Source of the DNA: Rhizobiaceae bacterium | GTDB taxonomy: Bacteria > Pseudomonadota > Alphaproteobacteria > Rhizobiales > Rhizobiaceae | Direction: 5' to 3' | DNA: 11,338 bases | NCBI GenBank assembly: GCA_028865845.1 | Contig: JAGWJK010000061.1 | Span: 1-11,338 of the forward strand | In this document: in pieces, positions 5,470-11,338 of the stretch | How positions within the stretch are numbered: position 1 is the first letter of the stretch | Layout of the letters: the number at the start of each line of letters is the position of its first letter | Notes under the pieces: model-generated | Database searches by the model: none | The model's input: only the letters and a program-made list of their open reading frames with translations | Told to the model about the DNA's origin: nothing | Position numbers and translations under genes: made by a program

Positions 5470-8400
5470 ATGAAATTCCTGATCCTTCTCTTGAATGTCC
5501 TCAGCTTCTGGCTGATGGCGGATGTCGCCCACGCCGAGCCGATCAGCCTGGCGATTGCTGCGATCTCGCAATTCGTCGGGTCTATCGGTCTCATCGGCAA
5601 GCTGGTGCTGACCGTCGCGATCAATATCGGCCTATCGTTGGTCGAGAAGGCAATGGCAAAGAAGGACCAGCCGCAGCCGGCCGGCGCCAAGCTGGAAATC
5701 AGCATGGGCGACGATCATCCCATGTCCTTCATCATCGGCAGCCACGCCACCGCCGGCCGGCGCAAATATGCCGGCTCCTGGGGTGAGGACGGCAAGACGC
5801 CGAACGCCTATTTCACCGATGTCATCGAGATCGGCAGCATACCCAACCGCGCAGGTGAGCGCGGGCTGACCAGCCTGTGGATCGACGACCAGCAGGTCGG
5901 CGTGCTATGGGAAGAACCGCATCCCGATGGCCGCGGCTTTCCGGTTTTGCAATATCGCGTCGGCAGCACGGACTATCTCTGGATCAAATTCCTCGACGGC
6001 ACGCAGACGGCTCCAGACCCATTCCTGACCACCAAATTCGGCGTCGACCCGGATCGCCCGTGGAAGTCGACGATGATCGGCCTCGGCTGCCAGGTCGTCA
6101 TTCTCACGGCTCGGTACAACGCGGATCTGTTTTCCGGGATTCCGGCCGGTGTCTATCAGCCGCATCCTGTGCCGCTCTATGATATTCGCAAGGACACCTC
6201 CGCCGGCGGCAACGGCGCACATCGCTGGGAAGACCCCAGCACATGGGAGCAGAGCGGCAATCCCGCCACGCTGATCTACAATCTGGCGCGCGGCGTCTAC
6301 TATGGATCGGAATGGGTGTACGGCGGCCAGAACATCGCCGCTTTCTGCCTGCCATCGGCGAACTGGATGGCGGCTGCCAATGCCTGCGACGCATCCGTGA
6401 CGCTTGATGGCGGCGGCAGTGAACCCGCCTTTCGCGCCGGATACGAGGTGCAATGCGATCAGCAGCCGCTCGACGTCGTTTCCGAATTGCTGAAGGCGTG
6501 CAACGGCCGCATGGCCGAAGTCGGCGGCATCTTCAAGATGCTGATCAGCACACCCGGCGCTGCCGTCTATTCCTTTTCGGATGACGATATCATCGTCACC
6601 GCCGAGCAGGATTTCCAGCCATTTCCCTCGCTCTCCGACACGTATAACGCCATCGAGGCCACCTATCCGGAACCGGCCGAAAAATGGGCCAATAAGGATG
6701 CGCCCGGTCGCTACAATGCCGACCTGGAAGTAGAGGACGGCAATCGCCGCCTTCCAGCGCAAATCCAGCTTCCGGCGGTGCCCTTCGCCAACCAGGTGCA
6801 GCGCGTCGGTCAGGCGATGATCCAGGATTATCGGCGCTTTCGCACGCATCAGATATCGCTGCCGCCGGACGCCTATCCGCTGGAGCCGAACGATGTCGTC
6901 TCCTGGACCTCGGCGCGGAACGGCTACGACGAGAAGAAATTCCTGGTCGTCAAAGTCGAGCCGCAACCGAATTTTGTGACGGTCGTCACGCTGAAGGAGG
7001 TCGACCCCTCCGACTATGACTGGCATAGCGGCATGCAGTTGCCGACGGCAATCGGTTGGATCGGCCCGATCACCCCACCTTCGCAGCCGATGGTGGGCTG
7101 GAGCGTCGAGCCGGCGACGGTGCAGGACACCAGTGGCGTCGACCGTCGCGCGGCAATCAAGATCAGCTGCGCCCCGGATCTCGACGACGTCGAGCGCGTC
7201 TGGGTGCAGGTGCGTCTTAAGGAAACCGGCGACATCGTCTTCGACAGCGATAGCACCCGCTACGCCTCACCGTATTCCTGGACGATCTCCGGCCAATGGA
7301 CGCTGCCGGACACAGACTACGAGGCGAGGGGACGCTACGTCCCCCGCTCGACCCGAGCTACCGACTGGTCGGCCTGGCTCACGGTGAAAACGCCGAACAT
7401 CCTCATTCAGGCCGGCGATGTGCTCGACGGCGCGATCATCGCAGCCAAGATCGCCGACGCGGCCGTGACTGCCGAAAAGATCATGGATGAGGCGGTGACC
7501 AGCCTCAAGCTTGCCGATGCGGCCGTGTCGGCTAACAAGATCGCCGTGGATGCTGTCACAGCCGATGTGATTGCAAGCAATGCGGTCGTCGCGTCCAAAT
7601 TGGCGGACGCCGCCGTGACGCTGTCCAAGATCGCCGACGGCGCGGTCATCGCCTCGAAACTGGCAGACGCCGCCGTGACCGCGAGCAAGATCGCGGATGC
7701 GGCCGTCACCGCCACGAAGTTTGCGGCCGGCCTGACACCCGTCGAGATCGTTGACACGCTGCCGACCACCGGCAATTTCGAGGGCCGGCAAGCGCTTCTG
7801 ACAACGGACGGCAAGCTCTATCGCTATCATGCCGGCGCGTGGACTGCGGCCGTCAACGGTGGCGATATCACCGGGATCGTCAGCGGCGCGCTTGTCGACG
7901 GCCTTGCCGCAGCCAAGGTCACCGGGCAGTTGACCGACGCGCAGATTGCCGCCGTCGCCGCCGCCAAGGTTTCCGGTCAGCTCGTGTCATCGCAGCTTTC
8001 CGACTTGATCATTACGCAAAGCAAGCTTGCCGACGCTGCCGTTATCGCCGCGAAGATCGCAGCCGGCGCGATCGACGCCTCCAAGCTCGCCAACGGCGCG
8101 GTCACTGCCACGGCTTTCGCGTCCGGCCTGACGCCCGTCGAGATCGTTTCGGCGCTGCCGACATCAGGTAACTTTCAGGGCCGCACGGTTGTTCTGACGA
8201 CGGATAACAAGCTCTATCGCTACAACGGTTCGGCCTGGACGTCGGCCGTACCGTCGACCGATGTTACCGGCCAGCTGACCGACGCGCAGATTGCCGCTGT
8301 AGCCGCAGCCAAGGTCACCGGCACGCTCGTATCGTCTCAGATTGCCGATGCTGCTATCACCGTTGCCAAATTCGCGGCCGGCAATCGTCCGGTCGAGATC

Positions 8401-9690
8401 GTCTCGGCGCTGCCGACGACGGGCAATGTCGAAGGCCGACTGGTTTACCTGACCACGGATGACAAGCTCTACCGCTATACCGGTTCAGCCTTCACCGCCG
8501 CTGTCGCCGCCACCGATATGACCGGCCAAATCACCACGACGCAAATCACCGATGGCGCGATCAGCACGCCGAAGATTGCGACGGGGGCGGTTACAGCCGG
8601 CACGATCGCGGCCGGTGCGGTCACGGCTGGGACCATCGTGGCTGGCGCGGTCACTGCGACGGAGATTGCCGCCAATGCGATCACGGCCGACAAGCTCTAT
8701 GTCGGCGATACTACGAGCTACGTTGCCAATCCGTCGTTTACCGATGGCGACGCTGATGGCTGGACGTTCATTCGCCCCACCGCCAATATCGTTACGGCGG
8801 CTACGGCTGCTTCCGTGCCGACCGGTGCGCCGTCGCCTTGGGTGCTTAAGTCGACCGGCTATAATGGCGGTAACACCGACAATTATTGGACCGACTACAC
8901 TCCGGTCGTGCCCGGCGAAACCTACTATATTGAAGCGTGGGTTCAGACGACGTCCGATGTCGGGAATAGCCTTAACTTCGGCATTCATTACCGAGACGTA
9001 GCCGACACCACGAGTGTTTGGAGCACGGGCATTGGCCTGACGGCCGCGCAAGGCCAAGCTCTCACGGCGTGGACCAAAATATCCCACATCATGACCGTAC
9101 CAGCTACAGTCAACGGCACGCTCGTCACCGGCAAGGGTCGACTGTGGTTTTCCGTCATAAACAGTGCTTCGGCCGCCGGCTCATGGTTCATCACGAACAT
9201 CCGCATGCGTAAGGCTGCAGCCTGGATGCGCTCACTGCCAACCTCGGCGATCATCGGCAGCCTTCAGGTTGGTCGGAGCAACATCTCGGCTGGTGCGATC
9301 TCGCGAGTGGACTATTCAGGGCTCGGCTCGGCTGGCGTTGGCACGAGCGACACGGCGATCACCGGTCTGACCGTCAATCACGGTACCGGCACCAGTGCCG
9401 TGCTTGTCCATAGCGCCTTCAGCCTTGCCGGAACCGGCACGACTGATGGCAACGGTGTGGTCCAGCCCGTGAGCGTGGTCGTCTCGATTTACGATAGCGC
9501 CAACAATGCCTACTCCGCGACGATCGAGCTGAACTTCATGGGCAAGACCCACTTCGCCCACGAATACAATTTCACGCCGCCGGCTGCCTCGGCGTCAACG
9601 ACTTTCCGCTTTGACGTCCGGGTGGTCTCCGGTTCGGGCGTCACGGCGAACAACCGCACGATCCGCGTGCTCACCCTCTACGGAAAATAA
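5470..9690 (+). CDS. Tail-tip / host-specificity protein (gpJ-like) fused to fibre repeats
   Basis: This is a 1406-residue protein that should close the tail tip and bind the host. Residues 1-22 look like a signal or membrane segment (M-K-F-L-I-L-L-L, ending A-H-A), followed by a second hydrophobic stretch to about residue 60. Residues 75-520 are the hub region, with Y-N-L-A-R-G-V-Y-Y-G near 270 and a D-V-V-S-E-L-L-K-A-C-N-G-R segment, as in Phage-tail_3/gpJ proteins. Residues 533-644 look like a fibronectin type III domain. Residues 645-1075 are short A-D-A-A-V-T-A-x-K-I repeats with three copies of a 39-residue module. Residues 1080-1247 (N-P-S-F-T-D-G-D-A-D-G-W) resemble a carbohydrate-binding jelly roll, and 1250-1406 is a Gly/Thr/Ser-rich beta domain. 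I chose the ATG at 5470 because GAGGT lies at 5455-5459. An in-frame ATG at 5407 has no ribosome binding site, and the added 21 residues look non-native. Confidence 0.82.
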   Translation: MKFLILLLNVLSFWLMADVAHAEPISLAIAAISQFVGSIGLIGKLVLTVAINIGLSLVEKAMAKKDQPQPAGAKLEISMGDDHPMSFIIGSHATAGRRKYAGSWGEDGKTPNAYFTDVIEIGSIPNRAGERGLTSLWIDDQQVGVLWEEPHPDGRGFPVLQYRVGSTDYLWIKFLDGTQTAPDPFLTTKFGVDPDRPWKSTMIGLGCQVVILTARYNADLFSGIPAGVYQPHPVPLYDIRKDTSAGGNGAHRWEDPSTWEQSGNPATLIYNLARGVYYGSEWVYGGQNIAAFCLPSANWMAAANACDASVTLDGGGSEPAFRAGYEVQCDQQPLDVVSELLKACNGRMAEVGGIFKMLISTPGAAVYSFSDDDIIVTAEQDFQPFPSLSDTYNAIEATYPEPAEKWANKDAPGRYNADLEVEDGNRRLPAQIQLPAVPFANQVQRVGQAMIQDYRRFRTHQISLPPDAYPLEPNDVVSWTSARNGYDEKKFLVVKVEPQPNFVTVVTLKEVDPSDYDWHSGMQLPTAIGWIGPITPPSQPMVGWSVEPATVQDTSGVDRRAAIKISCAPDLDDVERVWVQVRLKETGDIVFDSDSTRYASPYSWTISGQWTLPDTDYEARGRYVPRSTRATDWSAWLTVKTPNILIQAGDVLDGAIIAAKIADAAVTAEKIMDEAVTSLKLADAAVSANKIAVDAVTADVIASNAVVASKLADAAVTLSKIADGAVIASKLADAAVTASKIADAAVTATKFAAGLTPVEIVDTLPTTGNFEGRQALLTTDGKLYRYHAGAWTAAVNGGDITGIVSGALVDGLAAAKVTGQLTDAQIAAVAAAKVSGQLVSSQLSDLIITQSKLADAAVIAAKIAAGAIDASKLANGAVTATAFASGLTPVEIVSALPTSGNFQGRTVVLTTDNKLYRYNGSAWTSAVPSTDVTGQLTDAQIAAVAAAKVTGTLVSSQIADAAITVAKFAAGNRPVEIVSALPTTGNVEGRLVYLTTDDKLYRYTGSAFTAAVAATDMTGQITTTQITDGAISTPKIATGAVTAGTIAAGAVTAGTIVAGAVTATEIAANAITADKLYVGDTTSYVANPSFTDGDADGWTFIRPTANIVTAATAASVPTGAPSPWVLKSTGYNGGNTDNYWTDYTPVVPGETYYIEAWVQTTSDVGNSLNFGIHYRDVADTTSVWSTGIGLTAAQGQALTAWTKISHIMTVPATVNGTLVTGKGRLWFSVINSASAAGSWFITNIRMRKAAAWMRSLPTSAIIGSLQVGRSNISAGAISRVDYSGLGSAGVGTSDTAITGLTVNHGTGTSAVLVHSAFSLAGTGTTDGNGVVQPVSVVVSIYDSANNAYSATIELNFMGKTHFAHEYNFTPPAASASTTFRFDVRVVSGSGVTANNRTIRVLTLYGK
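7435..7731 (+). repeat. Coding repeats of the A-D-A-A-V-T-A-x-K-I type
   Basis: Within the tail-tip gene this stretch encodes tandem units of about 9-10 residues of the form A-D-A-A-V-T-A-x-K-I or K-L, roughly ten in a row. Similar units return near 8024-8115, 8341-8380 and 8554-8697. Repeats of this sort are common in phage tail fibres, where they are thought to form extended trimeric shafts. Confidence 0.7.
7738..7854 (+). repeat. 39-residue fibre module, copy 1
   Basis: This encodes P-V-E-I-V-D-T-L-P-T-T-G-N-F, ending K-L-Y-R-Y-H-A-G-A-W-T-A-A-V. It is the first of three in-frame copies in the tail-tip gene. The L-Y-R-Y-x-G-x-A-W motif resembles short beta-hairpin modules of phage fibres. 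Confidence 0.75.
8134..8250 (+). repeat. 39-residue fibre module, copy 2
   Basis: This encodes P-V-E-I-V-S-A-L-P-T-S-G-N-F, ending K-L-Y-R-Y-N-G-S-A-W-T-S-A-V. It begins 396 bases after copy 1. It is followed by a D-V-T-G-Q-L-T-D-A-Q-I-A-A-V linker that also occurs, nearly identical, after copy 1. Confidence 0.75.
8389..8505 (+). repeat. 39-residue fibre module, copy 3
   Basis: This encodes P-V-E-I-V-S-A-L-P-T-T-G-N-V, ending K-L-Y-R-Y-T-G-S-A-F-T-A-A-V. It begins 255 bases after copy 2, so the spacing between modules is not constant. The codons differ from the other copies at many third positions, so these are not recent exact duplications. Confidence 0.75.
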
Positions 9691-9701
9691 GGAACCACTG
9701 C

Positions 9702-10361
9702 ATGTATCGCATTGACAGCATGTATGAGCCGATGATCGACGCGCTGCTCTTGGCGCGCTCGGAAAACAAGGCCGATCGCTGGATGGCCTCGGTCGCCTTC
9801 TGGCTCGGCCGACAGCAGATTTATAACGTGCCGGATTATTGGATGGCGCTTGCCGCCAAGCTTACCAGCGTGCTGCCGGCGGTCGACAAGGACGCCATCA
9901 TTGACCAGCTTAATAAGCAGGAAACCATTTTGGTCGCGAATGTCGGCCCGGATTGGCCCGAGGCTCCCGCGAGCCTGCTGGCCGTGGTTGCGGGCTGGTC
10001 GCCCGATCCGGTACCGGTCGATCTGCCTGCCTATGCCGCCGCCAAGCGTTACGCCGTCGAACCTGGTGGCATCGTCGTCAACGGCGCCGGTATTCCGACT
10101 GATCGGCAGAGCCAAGCCATGATCACGGGTGCCTATTCCTACGTCGAGGCCAATCCATCAACCACGGTGCAGTTCAAGACCAATTCCGGCTTCGTCGAAA
10201 TGAACGCCGCCCAGGTAACCGCAATCGCCAACGCGGTCGGCGCGCACGTCCAGGCAAGCTTTGCCGAAGAAGCTACTGTTGTGGCCGCGATTACCGCCGG
10301 CACCATCACCACCACGGCAGAAATCGACGCGGCCGCATGGCCCGCGAATGGTGCGGCCTGA
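9702..10361 (+). CDS. DUF4376 domain-containing phage protein
   Basis: This protein has 219 residues. Residues 1-100 are helical with several tryptophans (R-W-M-A-S-V-A-F-W-L-G and D-Y-W-M-A-L-A-A-K). Residues 110-213 match the DUF4376 pattern: R-Y-A-V-E-P-G-G-I-V-V-N-G, then T-D-R-Q-S-Q-A-M-I-T-G-A-Y, F-K-T-N-S-G-F-V-E-M-N-A-A-Q-V and A-V-G-A-H-V-Q-A. DUF4376 proteins are found near tail fibre genes of many phages. Their role is not established; fibre assembly or tail-tip completion is inferred from position. The start is supported by TAAGGA at 9688-9693, which overlaps the stop of the tail-tip gene, so the two are co-translated. There is no signal peptide or membrane segment. Confidence 0.75.
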   Translation: MYRIDSMYEPMIDALLLARSENKADRWMASVAFWLGRQQIYNVPDYWMALAAKLTSVLPAVDKDAIIDQLNKQETILVANVGPDWPEAPASLLAVVAGWSPDPVPVDLPAYAAAKRYAVEPGGIVVNGAGIPTDRQSQAMITGAYSYVEANPSTTVQFKTNSGFVEMNAAQVTAIANAVGAHVQASFAEEATVVAAITAGTITTTAEIDAAAWPANGAA

Positions 10362-10393
10362 GTAATTTCCAATCCATGAGCAGAGGAAATCGA

Positions 10394-10627
10394 ATGTCTG
10401 TCATCATCGATTCACTGAAAAAGCAGAACACCTTTCTGCAGGGCGAAATCGAGCGTTTCGCAACCGCCGTCGACGAGCTGGCGGCGCGGCTTGCGAGCAC
10501 GCAGGCGCAGCTCGCCGCGCATCAACCACAGCCAGAGTTCGTTCCAGCTTCAACGGACAACGATGTTTCGGTGATCGACGCCGAAGCGATGATTTCGCCG
10601 ATCACAGCCGAGGCCAACAAAAATTAG
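10394..10627 (+). CDS. Small coiled-coil phage protein
   Basis: I do not recognise this 77-residue protein. Residues 1-45 form a likely coiled coil (K-K-Q-N-T-F-L-Q-G-E-I-E-R-F, then A-V-D-E-L-A-A-R-L-A-S-T-Q-A-Q-L). The rest is acidic and probably disordered. The ATG at 10394 has AGAGGAA (10382-10388) well placed upstream; an in-frame ATG at 10337 would overlap the previous gene and has no site. It is the last gene of the tail operon. It could be a fibre-associated accessory protein or a lysis-cassette regulator, but the sequence does not decide. Confidence 0.6.
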   Translation: MSVIIDSLKKQNTFLQGEIERFATAVDELAARLASTQAQLAAHQPQPEFVPASTDNDVSVIDAEAMISPITAEANKN

Positions 10628-10896
10628 CATTCTGATGATGCGCAAGGCAACAGGCATGCCTCGCCACCGCCTCAATGGTGCGAGCGCAGCAGTACCATGG
10701 CTGGTGCTCCGAAGACCGTCGCGGCTATGATCAAGGATGCTCCGAATTTCAGCAGTTTGATGCGGCGCGTCCTGATGCCATCCCAATCATAAGTCATGCG
10801 TTTCCCCGAAGCCGTGACGATACTTTGTTCGAGCTAGTGCTCTTCCAAAGCTCGGCAAGGCTTCGTCGGTTACTGAGTGGTGTTTTAGAATGACGT
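10628..10896. other. Region without a convincing gene
   Basis: The longest frames here lack ribosome binding sites and look like chance. A 32-codon frame from ATG 10697 (M-A-G-A-P-K-T-V-A-A) reads fairly naturally but has no Shine-Dalgarno sequence. A perfect 10-base palindrome, AGGCATGCCT, is at 10652-10661, with no T run after it. The region separates the tail operon from the small minus-strand gene and may be a remnant of a deleted gene. Confidence 0.35.
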
Positions 10897-10913
10897 CTAT
10901 TCCGGTTCTAAAA
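10883..10913. repeat. Inverted repeat across the stop of the minus-strand gene
   Basis: TTTTAGAA at 10883-10890 is the exact reverse complement of TTCTAAAA at 10906-10913, with a 15-base loop that contains the stop codon of the minus-strand gene (10897-10899). The stem is AT-rich and is not followed by a T run, so it is not a classic intrinsic terminator. It could protect the transcript end or be chance. Confidence 0.4.
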
Positions 10914-11097
10914 TGGAGCCGAGTTCCGCCTGACTTACGTATGTATTCGTCGTTCCCGCTTCCTCGTCGGGATGACTGAAGATGACGCCTTCAGCATCGG
11001 GCAGCTCCAGCGCCTGTTTGGCTGACATCAGGCCGATCGGCAGGCGCTCCAGCTGAGTTTCGATCGCGGCTTCTACAATTGCTTGTTTTGTACTCAT
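10897..11097 (-). CDS. Small acidic protein of unknown function
   Basis: This is a 66-residue protein: M-S-T-K-Q-A-I-V-E-A-A-I-E-T-Q-L at the start, then a short hydrophobic G-L-M-S-A-K-Q-A-L-E-L segment, and an acidic end with H-P-D-E-E-A-G. I do not recognise the family. Its start is very well supported: AAAGGAG (11110-11104 on the minus strand) lies six bases before the ATG. It is transcribed away from the endolysin gene, with a 135-base shared upstream region, so a lysogen-expressed or regulatory role is possible. It has no signal peptide, membrane segment or obvious DNA-binding helix-turn-helix. Confidence 0.6.
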   Translation of the reverse strand: MSTKQAIVEAAIETQLERLPIGLMSAKQALELPDAEGVIFSHPDEEAGTTNTYVSQAELGSILEPE

Positions 11098-11232
11098 CGT
11101 TCGCTCCTTTCGACGTCTGTTTGATTAACGCAACGGGAGTCGAGTTCTCATGTTCCACAAAAAGGTTCACTTCGTGCAACGAAATATATCCGTGCACCCC
11201 CCAGGGGCCACCAATAGCGGGAGGTGGCCCCT
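11098..11232. promoter_or_regulatory. Divergent control region between minus-strand gene and endolysin
   Basis: This 135-base region must hold the start signals for the minus-strand gene and possibly for the plus-strand endolysin. It contains the dyad TTCGT-GCA-ACGAA at 11171-11183 and an AT-rich run (AAATATAT) just after it, which could be operator and -10 material. I cannot assign -35 and -10 boxes with confidence. Confidence 0.3.
11203..11232 (+). promoter_or_regulatory. Stem-loop overlapping the endolysin ribosome binding site
   Basis: AGGGGCCACC (11203-11212) pairs perfectly with GGTGGCCCCT (11223-11232), leaving a ten-base loop. The stem ends at the base just before the ATG at 11233. 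The Shine-Dalgarno sequence GGGAGG (11219-11224) lies partly in the loop and partly in the stem. In mRNA this would hinder ribosome binding and could delay lysin synthesis. A competing short pairing of CCCC (11197-11200) with GGGG (11204-11207) could free the site. The stem is seen directly; the regulatory role is inferred. Confidence 0.6.
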
Positions 11233-11338
11233 ATGAACCATGCGACGTTTTTTGCGACGGTGCGCGCATCGTTGTTCGGCGGCCGGCTGTCGCAAAACCA
11301 GGTGAATGGGATGGAAGCCATCCTCGAGACTTGGGAGG
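11233..11338 (+). CDS. Probable phage endolysin, N-terminal part (cut by window end)
   Basis: Thirty-five codons are visible, starting M-N-H-A-T-F-F-A-T-V-R, then L-F-G-G-R-L-S-Q-N-Q-V-N-G-M-E-A-I-L-E-T-W-E. This opening (F-F-x-x-V-R-x-S-L-F-G-G-x-L-x-Q-x-Q-V-x-G-M) resembles the start of muramidase or GH19-like endolysins in rhizobial prophages, which cut peptidoglycan at the end of infection. The catalytic domain is outside the window, so the enzyme class cannot be checked. GGGAGG at 11219-11224 supports the ATG. There is no signal peptide, so a holin would be needed for export; none is seen upstream. Confidence 0.6.
   Translation, partial: MNHATFFATVRASLFGGRLSQNQVNGMEAILETWE

Noticed and set aside
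5905..7026. Long minus-strand frame of 373 codons
   Set aside because: It is the antisense shadow of the GC-rich tail-tip gene, with no ribosome binding site and no recognisable protein features.
7267..8700. Several long antisense and alternate frames in the repeat region
   Set aside because: They arise from the repetitive GC-rich coding sequence; their repeated composition mirrors the real frame.
7435..8700. CRISPR-like or tandem DNA repeat array
   Set aside because: The repetition is at protein level, in frame, with divergent third positions; there are no conserved DNA repeats with unique spacers.
10652..10661. Palindrome AGGCATGCCT as terminator of the tail operon
   Set aside because: It is a loop-free 10-base palindrome with no T run after it; chance is likely in GC-rich DNA.
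10697..10792. A 32-codon peptide starting M-A-G-A-P-K-T-V
   Set aside because: Its composition is natural looking, but there is no Shine-Dalgarno sequence and no neighbouring signal; not enough to call a gene.
10675..10893. A 72-codon plus-strand frame
   Set aside because: It has no ribosome binding site and no coherent domain character, and it competes with other equally weak frames.

Overview
This window is a late (tail-to-lysis) segment of a siphovirus-type prophage. The host is probably an alphaproteobacterium of the Rhizobiales (Rhizobium/Agrobacterium-like). That placement is an inference from GC-rich codon use and from protein sequences that resemble rhizobial prophage tail genes; no host gene, tRNA or attachment site is visible to confirm it.

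Layout. 1-660 carries the 3' part of a tail-assembly chaperone pair of the lambda G/GT kind. Two overlapping frames are joined by a canonical -1 slippery heptamer (A AAT TTT, 289-295). 661-792 is a short gap. A small secreted-protein gene then lies on the minus strand (793-1188), wedged between the chaperone and the tape measure like a phage 'moron'. The tape measure follows (1249-3672) but is split by one in-frame TAA at 2689-2691 into a 480-residue and a roughly 318-residue part. The first part and the moron are visibly AT-richer than everything else, which suggests a mosaic block. A tightly packed tail-tip operon follows: a Dit-like minor tail protein (3672-4316), a DUF2163-like minor tail protein (4320-4943), a DUF6950/NlpC-like putative peptidase (4940-5365), and a 1406-residue tail-tip/host-specificity protein (5470-9690). 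The C-terminal half of that last protein is built of fibre-like repeats and probable sugar-binding beta domains. Behind it are a DUF4376 protein (9702-10361) and a small coiled-coil protein (10394-10627).

10628-10896 has no convincing gene. A small minus-strand gene of unknown function (10897-11097) then faces away from the first 35 codons of a probable endolysin (11233 to the window end). The endolysin start is preceded by a perfect 10-bp stem that partly buries its ribosome binding site.

How it works together: the chaperones coat the tape measure, which sets tail length. The Dit-like, DUF2163-like and peptidase proteins build the tail tip, and the large fusion protein recognises the host. 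The DUF4376 and coiled-coil proteins probably serve the fibre. The endolysin opens the cell at the end of the cycle. The main points for follow-up are the frameshift site, the antisense secreted moron, the tape-measure nonsense codon, and the hairpin at the endolysin start.
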